Source: Desulfobacteraceae bacterium (lineage in GTDB: Bacteria > Desulfobacterota > DSM-4660 > Desulfatiglandales > Desulfatiglandaceae). Taken from it: a stretch of DNA of 14,715 bases. Where the stretch lies: positions 1-14,715 of the forward strand of contig DAOVUP010000004.1 in NCBI GenBank assembly GCA_030632525.1. Direction: 5' to 3'. The notes beneath the pieces are model-generated. The model worked only from the letters and a program-made list of their open reading frames with translations. It did not search any database and was not told the DNA's origin. Positions 8,920-14,715 of this stretch are shown here, piece by piece (within the stretch, counting starts at the first letter, position 1; each line of letters starts with the position of its first letter). The position numbers and the translations under genes are program-made.

Positions 8920-9318
8920 TCAGCTTTCATTTCCTGCCTCAGACGTTTTTTGTAGAAAAGTCACTTTGTCATTAACCATTTCATCTTGTTTTTGGGTCTG
9001 GCAATTTCCCTCAAAAATCACTCCAGTATTTATGATCACAGAAGGGGCCTCTATATCCCCAAAAACCTTGCCGGGAGAAATGATCTCAATTTTCTCTCCA
9101 GCAACGATATGACCTCTAATTTCCCCACTGATAATGACATTAGCGGCATGAATGTCAGAATCTATCACGGCAGTCTCTCCCACAATCAGGGTCCCTTCAG
9201 TATTGATCTCGCCTTTAAAACGACCATCAATCCTAACCATCCCTTTGAAGGAGAGATTCCCTTCAAATTCAGTGTCTCGACCCAAAAAAGCGGTAATCTG
9301 ATTCTTTCTTTTTTTCAT
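8920..9318 (-). CDS. Bactofilin (polymer-forming cytoskeletal protein)
   Basis: Bactofilins form nucleotide-free filaments from a right-handed beta-helix and act in cell shape, wall synthesis or protein positioning. The 132-residue protein has a basic N terminus (MKKRKNQ), then the repetitive beta-helix core (about 13-105) with typical repeats such as GNLSFKGMVRIDGRFKGEI, GTLIVGETAVIDSDI, ANVIISGEIRGHIVAGEKI and GKVFGDIEAPSVIIN, then a short polar tail. No membrane segment is seen, though the basic, partly hydrophobic start could touch the membrane. It precedes the atp operon in the same direction, an arrangement also found in other deltaproteobacteria. It is divergent from the enoyl-CoA hydratase gene. 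Confidence 0.92.
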   Translation of the reverse strand: MKKRKNQITAFLGRDTEFEGNLSFKGMVRIDGRFKGEINTEGTLIVGETAVIDSDIHAANVIISGEIRGHIVAGEKIEIISPGKVFGDIEAPSVIINTGVIFEGNCQTQKQDEMVNDKVTFLQKTSEAGNES

Positions 9319-9488
9319 GATTTCGTCACGTTGTCTAATCGAGTGGGTTCCATATCACACCTGATTTTATTTAGCAAGAAAAATCACAAAATTATTAATC
9401 TTGCCAAAAAGCCCTATATTCTTCATTAACTTACTCCCTACTCCCTAATCGAAACAGACGCCCCCAAACCGAAACTCCTGTAAATTTA

Positions 9489-9518
9489 TTGACAGGTAAA
9501 TCAACACCTGTTTAAATA
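9489..9518 (+). promoter_or_regulatory. Promoter-like sequence upstream of crotonase gene
   Basis: TTGACA (9489-9494) is a consensus -35. The best -10 candidate is TAAATA at 9513-9518 with an 18-base spacer, or TTAAAT one base earlier; both are imperfect. The start codon lies about 40 bases downstream. Confidence 0.45.
9492..9511. promoter_or_regulatory. Perfect inverted repeat, candidate operator
   Basis: ACAGGT (9492-9497) and ACCTGT (9506-9511) are perfect inverted repeats separated by 8 bases. They overlap the -35 and cover the spacer of the promoter, the typical place for a repressor dimer. Genes for acyl-CoA breakdown are often controlled by TetR- or GntR-type regulators sensing acyl-CoA (inference); no regulator gene is in the window. 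Confidence 0.45.
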
Positions 9519-9559
9519 CGATACACAAAAATGAGCTTTGCTTAACAGGGAGAAATGAA

Positions 9560-10333
9560 ATGACGGATCTACTTTACGAAATAAAGGATCAGGTTGCCTT
9601 CCTGACAATCAATCGGGAGGAACGGAGAAATGCCATCAGCCAGGAAATGATCCTGTCTTTCCTGGAACGGTTGGCCGATGTGGACCAAGACGAAGATATC
9701 AGAGCGGTCTGCCTCACCGGTGTAGGGGAGAAGGCCTTCTGCTCGGGGGCCGATCTGGGCGTCACCTTGTCTAAAGAAGAGGGCGATCGGATGCCGGGAA
9801 CCGAGAACTATGCACGGCTCCTGAAGGAAATGGCCAAATGCGGCAAACCCCTTGTTGCCCGTGTCAACGGGCCGTGCCTTGCCGGCGGAATGGGGCTCAT
9901 GCTTTCATGTGACATCGTGCTCGCCAGAAATGATACCTATTTTTGCACGCCAGAGGTGAATGTGGGGATCTTTCCCATGATGGTCGGAGCCCTTCTCTAC
10001 CGAAACCTTCCCAGGAAAAAGGCCGTTGACATGGTCCTGACCGGCCGAAAAATACCGGCGCCTGAGGCAGAAAGCATGGGCATGATTACTCGCGCCGTTG
10101 AGCCGGACCAGCTGGACAATGAGATTGAAAACACCCTGAAAATTCTCACATCAAAGAGCCCGATCGGTACGCGGATCGGCAAGGAGGCCTTCAGGGTCAT
10201 GAGCGACATGCCGTTTGAGGAGGCCGTGGACTTTTTATGTGAAGCCCTGGGCAGGGCCATCTCAACCCAGGATGCTGCGGAGGGGATGACGGCTTTTCTG
10301 CAGAAAAGAGCACCAACATTTACGGGCAAATAG
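9560..10333 (+). CDS. Enoyl-CoA hydratase/isomerase (crotonase) family protein
   Basis: A 257-residue crotonase-fold enzyme acting on a CoA thioester in the cytoplasm. Seen: NREERRNAIS (18-27), the CoA and oxyanion-hole segment GEKAFCSGADL (56-66), the second oxyanion segment VNGPCLAGGMGLMLSCDI (102-119), TPEVNVGIFP (130-139), and the C-terminal LTGRKIPAPEAESMGMI helix-turn region. Of the two catalytic glutamates of rat liver hydratase, the position of Glu144 is Gly112 here, while that of Glu164 is kept as Glu132. This points away from a plain two-Glu hydratase and leaves room for isomerase, specialised hydratase or hydrolase activity. The start ATG has GGGAG shortly upstream. It is first in a plus-strand cluster with SCP2 and acyl-CoA dehydrogenase genes. 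Confidence 0.9.
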   Translation: MTDLLYEIKDQVAFLTINREERRNAISQEMILSFLERLADVDQDEDIRAVCLTGVGEKAFCSGADLGVTLSKEEGDRMPGTENYARLLKEMAKCGKPLVARVNGPCLAGGMGLMLSCDIVLARNDTYFCTPEVNVGIFPMMVGALLYRNLPRKKAVDMVLTGRKIPAPEAESMGMITRAVEPDQLDNEIENTLKILTSKSPIGTRIGKEAFRVMSDMPFEEAVDFLCEALGRAISTQDAAEGMTAFLQKRAPTFTGK

Positions 10334-10446
10334 AGTTGAATGAAGTTAAACCATGGACTTTAAGTTTGGAAAAAGTTATCGTCAACTGAAAATTGGTGCG
10401 TTTGGCGCTCCTCTAGACTAATCAGCATGGAACATCATTTGCTGAA

Positions 10447-10471
10447 GGGGAGGCAGTGGTAATGCCACCCC
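10447..10471 (+). other. Hairpin in the gap before the SCP2 gene
   Basis: GGGG-A-GGCA (10447-10455) and TGCC-A-CCCC (10463-10471) form two 4-bp stems separated by one A-A mismatch, with a 7-base loop. It sits in the 215-bp non-coding gap between the crotonase and SCP2 genes. There is no T run after it, so it is not a standard terminator; a processing or mRNA-stability element is possible. Confidence 0.4.
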
Positions 10472-10548
10472 ATGGTACCTCTCGCCCATTACCGGGTGAA
10501 GGGGATAATATGAACCCACCGAAAGTAAAAGAAAAGGAGAATGAAAAA

Positions 10549-10875
10549 ATGGCTTTAACAGATGTAAAAGAGGTTTTTGACAAAATGGGCGAGGTTTTCA
10601 ACGCTAATGCAGCCCAGGGTCTGGATGTGGTCTTCCAGTACGAAATCACCGGAGATGGCGGCGGGAACTGGAATGTCGTTGTTAAAGATGGCGCCTGCCA
10701 GGTCAATGAAGGCACCCATGAGGCGCCATCCGTGACATTGACCATGTCCGATGAAACTTGGCTCGGGATCGTAAACAAGCAGACCAACGGGATGCAGGCC
10801 TTCATGAGTGGGCAACTCAAAGCCACTGGTGATATCATGTTAGCGCAAAGGGTTGAACAACTTTTTCCACTTTAG
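10549..10875 (+). CDS. SCP2 sterol-binding domain protein (lipid/acyl-CoA carrier)
   Basis: A stand-alone SCP2-type domain of 108 residues. The family has a hydrophobic tunnel that binds fatty acids, fatty acyl-CoA or sterols. Seen: an amphipathic first helix (DVKEVFDKMGEVFN), the beta strands DVVFQYEITGDGGGNWNVVV (26-45) and CQVNEGTHEAPSVTLTMSDE (50-69), then the usual WLGIVNKQTNGMQAFMSGQLKATGDIMLAQ helical part and a C-terminal LFPL. The start ATG at 10549 is chosen because AGGAG lies at 10535-10539, 9 bases upstream, and it matches the family start; an in-frame ATG at 10456 would add 31 unlike residues overlapping a hairpin. It sits between crotonase and acyl-CoA dehydrogenase genes, which suggests a role in handling acyl substrates. 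Confidence 0.9.
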   Translation: MALTDVKEVFDKMGEVFNANAAQGLDVVFQYEITGDGGGNWNVVVKDGACQVNEGTHEAPSVTLTMSDETWLGIVNKQTNGMQAFMSGQLKATGDIMLAQRVEQLFPL

Positions 10876-10881
10876 CAGGTT

Positions 10882-10912
10882 GGCTCTTGTCCACAGGGTT
10901 CGCAGAAGAGCC
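10882..10912 (+). other. Hairpin between SCP2 and acyl-CoA dehydrogenase genes
   Basis: GGCTCTT (10882-10888) and AAGAGCC (10906-10912) are perfectly complementary, with a 17-base loop, starting 7 bases after the SCP2 stop. No T run follows. It may protect the 3' end of the upstream mRNA or weakly attenuate read-through into the dehydrogenase gene. Confidence 0.35.
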
Positions 10913-11019
10913 GGGCTCTGAGAAGTTATTCCGGCTGCTTCTACGATCCTGCCCTGGGTTTCAGAAAATCGTCCATTAGACTGTTTTCTTACTCATAAAC
11001 TTGAGCGTAAGGTTATTGC

Positions 11020-12174
11020 ATGACCGAATTTCAGGAATATTTTGGCGAAATACACAGCATGGTCCGGCAAACCGTCCGGAAATTCGTTGAACGGGAAATA
11101 AACCCTTTTGTGGATGATTGGGAGGAAAAAGGAGAATTCCCCAGGGAACTCTATGCCAAGGCAGGAGATACGGGCATTTTGGGTATCGGTTATCCAGAGG
11201 CCTATGGCGGCTCGGCCGGCGACACCTTTCTAAAAATAGCCGCTACCGAGGAATTGATGCGATGCGGATCCGGAGGAGTTGCCGCGGGTCTGGGCTCTCT
11301 GGACATAGGCATTCCACCTGTGCTCGCTTTGGGAACCGAGGAGCAGAAATCAAGGTTTATCCCGCCTGTGCTCAGGGGGAAGAAGATTGCGGCCCTTGCC
11401 ATCACAGAACCTAACGCAGGTTCAGACGTAGCGAATATCCAAACAAAGGCAGTTAAAAAAGATAACCATTACGTGGTAAACGGGAGCAAAACGTTCATCA
11501 CCAGCGGTGCGAGAGCGGACCAGTTGACCTGCGCCGTCCGAACCGGCGGTGAAGGATACGGAGGGGTCAGCCTCCTTGTCATAGAATCGGACACACCAGG
11601 ATATTCTGTTTCTGAAAAGCTGAGAAAAATGGGCTGGTGGGCATCTGATACTGCCCAGATCTTTTTTGACGATTGCCGGGTACCTGCCAAAAACCTGCTC
11701 GACGAAGAGGGCCGTGGTTTTTATGGAATCATGGAAAATTTTCAAAAAGAGCGTTTACAGCTCTCTATCATGGCCAACATGACTGCCCAATTAGCCCTGG
11801 AAGAATCCATAAGATATGCCCAGGAGAGGGAAGCCTTTAGCCGCCCCCTTTCCGGTTTCCAGGTCACTCGCCACAAACTAGCAGATATGGCAACGCTGGT
11901 AGAGGCCAGTCGAGAATTTACCTACAGGGTCGCTGCCAAAATGGATGCCGGGAAAAATCAGGTAAAGGAAATCTCCATGGCAAAAAATTTCGCATGCACG
12001 GTCAGCGACAAAGTCACCTACGACGCAGTTCAGATACATGGCGGCTCCGGTTATATGCGGGAGTATCTCGTTGAGAGGCTTTACCGGGACAATAGGGTCC
12101 TCTCAATCGGAGGGGGCACCCAGGAAATCATGAAAGAGATCATATCAAAATTTATTCTTGCATCTACGAAATGA
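11020..12174 (+). CDS. Acyl-CoA dehydrogenase, IVD/LCAD-like
   Basis: A 384-residue FAD enzyme that introduces the alpha-beta double bond into an acyl-CoA, passing electrons to an electron-transfer flavoprotein. Seen: ITEPNAGSD (128-136) and GSKTFITSGARAD (155-167) for FAD and substrate, EREAFSRPLSGFQVTRHKLADM (269-290), and IHGGSGYMREYLVERLYRD (339-357). At the C-terminal site where medium-chain enzymes carry the catalytic Glu (YEGT) this protein has IGGGT. A glutamate in QKERLQL (Glu244) aligns with the base used by isovaleryl- and long-chain acyl-CoA dehydrogenases, so activity is expected. Exact chain specificity cannot be read from the sequence. The start ATG has AAGG 7 bases upstream. 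Likely partner of the crotonase and SCP2 protein; a long palindrome follows the stop. Confidence 0.94.
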   Translation: MTEFQEYFGEIHSMVRQTVRKFVEREINPFVDDWEEKGEFPRELYAKAGDTGILGIGYPEAYGGSAGDTFLKIAATEELMRCGSGGVAAGLGSLDIGIPPVLALGTEEQKSRFIPPVLRGKKIAALAITEPNAGSDVANIQTKAVKKDNHYVVNGSKTFITSGARADQLTCAVRTGGEGYGGVSLLVIESDTPGYSVSEKLRKMGWWASDTAQIFFDDCRVPAKNLLDEEGRGFYGIMENFQKERLQLSIMANMTAQLALEESIRYAQEREAFSRPLSGFQVTRHKLADMATLVEASREFTYRVAAKMDAGKNQVKEISMAKNFACTVSDKVTYDAVQIHGGSGYMREYLVERLYRDNRVLSIGGGTQEIMKEIISKFILASTK

Positions 12175-12177
12175 GAC

Positions 12178-12203
12178 GCCCGTAAAAAGGCCTTTTTACG
12201 GGC
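12178..12203 (+). terminator. Long perfect palindrome after the acyl-CoA dehydrogenase gene
   Basis: GCCCGTAAAAAGG (12178-12190) is followed immediately by its exact complement CCTTTTTACGGGC (12191-12203), starting 3 bases after the stop codon. The RNA hairpin would be strong, but there is no T run behind it (AATTACG follows), so it is a probable but non-classical terminator or an mRNA 3'-end stabiliser. It separates the acyl-CoA cluster from purM. Confidence 0.55.
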
Positions 12204-12320
12204 AATTACGAATTGAGGAATTGAGAGATTGCAAATTATTATAAACATTTAAACCTAAAGCGATTGCACCAAATTGCTCGCTTTTGAACTTTTTACGAGA
12301 CCATCAAAATGAGGGAAAAA

Positions 12321-13373
12321 ATGGAGGCAGATCAGAAAAAGGATCAATACGCCGAGGCGGGTGTTGATATTGAAGCTGGAAACAGGTTTGTGGATCTGAT
12401 CAAACCGATCGTAAGCAGGACCCACAAGTCAGCCGTTATTACCGACATTGGAGGCTTTGCCGGTCTCTTTTCTCTCAATGTTGAGCATATCAAAAACCCT
12501 GTGCTTGTGAGTTCCACCGACGGAGTCGGCACAAAGCTGAAGATTGCATTCATGCTCGATAAACACGATACCGTGGGGATAGACCTTGTGGCTATGTGCG
12601 TGAACGACATCGTGGTCCAGGGTGCTGCCCCACTTTTTTTTCTTGACTACATATCCATGGGACAGCTTAATTCTGAAAGGGCTCGTGATATTATCAAAGG
12701 GATTGCTGCCGGATGCATGGAAGCCAAATGCTCCCTCATCGGGGGTGAAACCGCCGAGATGCCGGGGTTTTATTCCGAAAATGAATATGACCTGGCAGGC
12801 TTCGTGGTAGGGTTAGTCGACAATGAAGAGTTGTTGGACGGTTCTGAGATTGGAGTGGGGCATAAGATTATCGGCATAGGCTCCAGCGGCCTCCACAGCA
12901 ACGGATACTCCTTAGTACGCAAGATCTTCTTTGAAGATCTGAAGATGTCTGTGGAAGATTATGTCGAAGATTTTGGCCGCACCCTGGGAGAAGAGCTTTT
13001 AGAGCCTACACGTATATATGCGAGGACCGTCAGTAATCTCAGAAGGGATTTCCGGATCTATGGTATCTCACACATTACAGGTGGCGGACTTATCGAAAAT
13101 CCACCCCGCATACTCTCCCGGCGCACAAAGGCCGTCATTGACAGATCCGCATGGACACCTCATCCAATATTCCAATACCTCCAAAAGGCCGGGCAGATAT
13201 CGGACCGTGATATGATGTTGACCTTTAATAACGGTCTTGGTCTGCTGATTGTGGTGAACGAGGAGGAAATCGATGAGGTCCTTTTGAGGCTTAAGGCCAT
13301 GGGAGAAACAGCCCATTGTATAGGAACCATAGAGTCAAGAGAAGAGGGTGAAGACCCCGTCCATTTTACGTAG
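12321..13373 (+). CDS. purM: Phosphoribosylformylglycinamidine cyclo-ligase (AIR synthetase)
   Basis: PurM closes the imidazole ring in purine synthesis, turning FGAM and ATP into AIR. The protein is about 350 residues, as in the family. Seen: YAEAGVDIEAGN, the SSTDGVGTK ATP-site segment, VNDIVVQGAAPLFFLDYI, GGETAEMPGFY, IGIGSSGLHSNGYSLVR, EPTRIYAR and HITGGGLIENPPRIL. The start at 12321 is chosen because GAGGG lies 5 bases upstream (12311-12315); an in-frame ATG at 12309 would add four residues but has a poor site. The last part (VNEEEIDEVLLRL, then CIGTIE) is complete. The DUF523 gene follows after 8 bases, so the two are probably co-transcribed. Confidence 0.96.
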   Translation: MEADQKKDQYAEAGVDIEAGNRFVDLIKPIVSRTHKSAVITDIGGFAGLFSLNVEHIKNPVLVSSTDGVGTKLKIAFMLDKHDTVGIDLVAMCVNDIVVQGAAPLFFLDYISMGQLNSERARDIIKGIAAGCMEAKCSLIGGETAEMPGFYSENEYDLAGFVVGLVDNEELLDGSEIGVGHKIIGIGSSGLHSNGYSLVRKIFFEDLKMSVEDYVEDFGRTLGEELLEPTRIYARTVSNLRRDFRIYGISHITGGGLIENPPRILSRRTKAVIDRSAWTPHPIFQYLQKAGQISDRDMMLTFNNGLGLLIVVNEEEIDEVLLRLKAMGETAHCIGTIESREEGEDPVHFT

Positions 13374-13381
13374 CCAGGGAT

Positions 13382-13876
13382 GTGATACACAAAAAAAACA
13401 CTTTCATGGTGAGCGCATGTCTGTTAGGAATATGCTGCAGATATGATGGCAGTCACTCATTATGCCCTGACCTCATGGACTTTACGGGGAATCACCACTT
13501 CATCCCCTTTTGTCCGGAGCAATTGGGCGGTCTTCCCACCCCCAGACCCCCCTCGGTTATTCAGGGCGGAGATGGCCGAAATCTCTTGGAAGGAAGGGGA
13601 ACAGTTATCGATGACAGGGGAAATGATGTGTCTGATGCCTTCAAAAAAGGCGCCCAAGAGTCATTGAAATTAGCTGAAATGGCAAAAACCGGGGTTGCAA
13701 TCATGAAAGATAGAAGCCCCTCATGCGGTCTTTTAACACCATATTGCGATACGTCTTCGGGCACAGGTATAGGGGTTACTGCCGCACTGTTTGAGTCAAA
13801 CGGGATAAAAATAATTGAACTGGGCGCCGATTATTCATTTCCCACAAAAGAGTTCTTAGGGCTCGCGCAAAAATAA
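13382..13876 (+). CDS. DUF523 protein, TudS-like (thiouracil desulfidase family)
   Basis: A 164-residue member of DUF523. Family marks seen: VSACLLGICCRYDGS (10-24), CPEQLGGLPTPRPPSVIQGGDG (44-65), KDRSPSCG (109-116) and GTGIGVTAALFESNGIKI (127-144). A DUF523 protein, TudS, is a [4Fe-4S] enzyme that removes sulfur from thiouracil with three Cys ligands; by position Cys13, Cys44 and Cys115 are the likely ligands here (inference). The true substrate is unknown. The start is uncertain: GTG at 13382 has AGGGA almost touching it, and ATG at 13406 (MVSACLLG) matches the family start but has no clear binding site. It lies 8 bases after purM. Confidence 0.88.
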   Translation: MIHKKNTFMVSACLLGICCRYDGSHSLCPDLMDFTGNHHFIPFCPEQLGGLPTPRPPSVIQGGDGRNLLEGRGTVIDDRGNDVSDAFKKGAQESLKLAEMAKTGVAIMKDRSPSCGLLTPYCDTSSGTGIGVTAALFESNGIKIIELGADYSFPTKEFLGLAQK

Positions 13877-13974
13877 GTTCCCAGAATTGGCACCCAGATT
13901 TAGGTTAGATTCGGAGTCTCGCAAGCTCGCTTACCTGCGATTGAGGCCCGGCCAAAGATGGCCTGAAGATGGGA

Positions 13975-14002
13975 TGCGAAAAATTGAAGTTATTTTTGCG
14001 CA
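13975..14002 (+). other. Hairpin upstream of tatA
   Basis: TGCGAAAAAT (13975-13984) and ATTTTTGCGCA (13992-14002) pair over 10 bp with a one-base bulge and a 7-base loop. A further short stem, GGCC-AAAGAT-GGCC, lies near 13949-13962. The 158-bp gap between the DUF523 gene and tatA is therefore rich in dyads; it could end the purM transcript or be part of a dispersed repeat. Confidence 0.4.
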
Positions 14003-14034
14003 AGCCCTTAACGTTAGACAAAGAGGAGTAAACC

Positions 14035-14358
14035 ATGTTTGGACTTGGTCCCACAGAGCTGATCATCATCGCAATTATTGTCCTCCTTATATTTGGTGCC
14101 AAACGTCTCCCGGATATCGGGAAGGGGTTAGGGGGCGCCATCAAGGAATTCAGAAACGTCAAGAAAGAGCTTAGCTCGGATAAAACAAACGATAACAACG
14201 ATAATAAGGATGGGGAAGAAAATGCCACTGAAACAAATAACACCTCTCAGACCTTAGAGGCCAAAGTGGCGAATAAAGTCCTGGAGCACGTGCCGGGTGT
14301 AAAAAAGGTTATGGACGTTAAAAAGAAGGCTGACGCCGTCAAAAATTTACTCAAATAA
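14035..14358 (+). CDS. tatA: Twin-arginine translocase subunit TatA
   Basis: TatA forms the pore-like part of the Tat system, which exports folded proteins across the inner membrane. The 107-residue protein has the family layout: a short N terminus (MFGLGPTE), one membrane helix (about 8-20), the FGAKRLPDIGKGLGGAIKEF hinge and amphipathic helix (20-39), then a polar Asn/Asp-rich linker (about 47-72). A second helical, basic C-terminal segment follows (VANKVLEHVPGVKKVMDVKKK). That C-terminal helix is longer than in E. coli TatA. AGGAG is 6 bases before the ATG. Only one Tat gene is seen; tatC is not in the window. It could be called TatA/E, but not TatB, since its N terminus is TatA-like. Confidence 0.93.
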   Translation: MFGLGPTELIIIAIIVLLIFGAKRLPDIGKGLGGAIKEFRNVKKELSSDKTNDNNDNKDGEENATETNNTSQTLEAKVANKVLEHVPGVKKVMDVKKKADAVKNLLK

Positions 14359-14365
14359 AATCATT

Positions 14366-14715
14366 ATGAAAGAAATCATACCTGAGCTATCAGACCATAC
14401 AGCCCTACCCGAAGAAATTGAAGAGATCCTTAGGGAATGCAGAAAGATAGCCGTGGTAGGGCTCTCTCCAAAGGAATCCAGAGACAGCAACAAAGTCGCC
14501 CGGTATCTTATGGAACAGGGCTATGAAATTGTTCCCATTAACCCGGGCCAGAGAGAGGTACTCGGAAAAACCTGTTATAGATCGCTTAAAGATATCCCGT
14601 TTCAAGTAGATATGGCCGACTTATTCCTCAACCCCACCAGGGTCCCTCAGGTAGTAGATCAGGCGATCGAAATCGGACTCAACACCGTCTGGATGCAGTT
14701 GGGCGTGGCCCACAA
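14366..14715 (+). CDS. CoA-binding domain protein (YccU family), 3' end outside window
   Basis: The first 116 codons are present, starting at ATG 14366, 7 bases after the tatA stop. They show a CoA_binding_2 type Rossmann fold: IAVVGLSPKESRDSNKVARYL (about 28-48), GYEIVPINPGQ (52-62), GKTCYRSLKDIP (67-78), DMADLFLNP (82-90) and GLNTVWMQLGVAHN at the edge. Such proteins bind CoA, but their cellular role is not established. The family is usually about 140 residues, so only a short C-terminal piece is missing. Co-transcription with tatA is likely from the spacing. Confidence 0.9.
   Translation, partial: MKEIIPELSDHTALPEEIEEILRECRKIAVVGLSPKESRDSNKVARYLMEQGYEIVPINPGQREVLGKTCYRSLKDIPFQVDMADLFLNPTRVPQVVDQAIEIGLNTVWMQLGVAH

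Noticed and set aside
8986..9429. Plus-strand open frame of 147 codons
   Set aside because: It is antisense to the bactofilin gene, whose beta-helix repeats are clearly readable on the minus strand, and it has no family resemblance.
10456..10548. Upstream in-frame start for the SCP2 gene adding 31 residues
   Set aside because: The extra residues are Pro/Lys/Glu-rich and unlike the family, the start lies in a hairpin loop, and a good AGGAG precedes the ATG at 10549.
13887..14243. Open frames on both strands over the gap before tatA
   Set aside because: Both depend on the hairpin-rich spacer and overlap tatA in other frames; tatA has a clear ribosome binding site and domain.

Overview
This 14.7-kb window reads as chromosomal housekeeping DNA from a deltaproteobacterium, probably Desulfobacterota and plausibly Desulfobacterales-like. 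The lineage is inferred from gene content and order: a bactofilin gene directly before an F-type ATP synthase operon that has paired b'/b subunits but no a or c subunit genes, RNase Y beside zapA, and stand-alone SCP2 and acyl-CoA enzymes. No phage, CRISPR array, tRNA or rRNA was found.

The left part (1-9318) is entirely on the minus strand. In transcription order it runs: bactofilin (9318-8920); atpF' , atpF, atpH, atpA, atpG, atpD, atpC (8812-2801), closed by a strong intrinsic terminator (2739-2771); then a textbook sigma70-type promoter (2706-2734) that starts a second unit of a ZapB-like coiled-coil gene, zapA, a 449-bp non-coding stretch, and rny (RNase Y), which runs off the left edge. 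Between the ZapB-like gene and zapA sits a 179-bp element with 18-bp imperfect terminal inverted repeats and two internal hairpins. It looks like a MITE and is the most unusual structure in the window. The gap between zapA and rny is where 6S RNA (ssrS) might be expected, but I could not prove it.

The right part (9560-14715) is entirely on the plus strand. A crotonase-family enzyme, a small SCP2 lipid-carrier protein and an acyl-CoA dehydrogenase form an acyl-CoA metabolism cluster. Its first gene has a -35 box overlapped by a perfect inverted repeat (ACAGGT-N8-ACCTGT) that could be an operator. A long palindrome (12178-12203) separates this cluster from purM (AIR synthetase), a DUF523/TudS-like gene, tatA, and the 5' part of a CoA-binding-domain gene cut by the right edge.

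The genes mostly serve general functions: F1 and stator parts of ATP synthase, division-ring assembly, mRNA turnover, acyl-CoA oxidation, purine synthesis and Tat export. No convincing new enzymatic system is visible. The best leads are the MITE-like element, the untranslated regions flanking zapA, the ech operator, and the crotonase whose first catalytic glutamate position is glycine.
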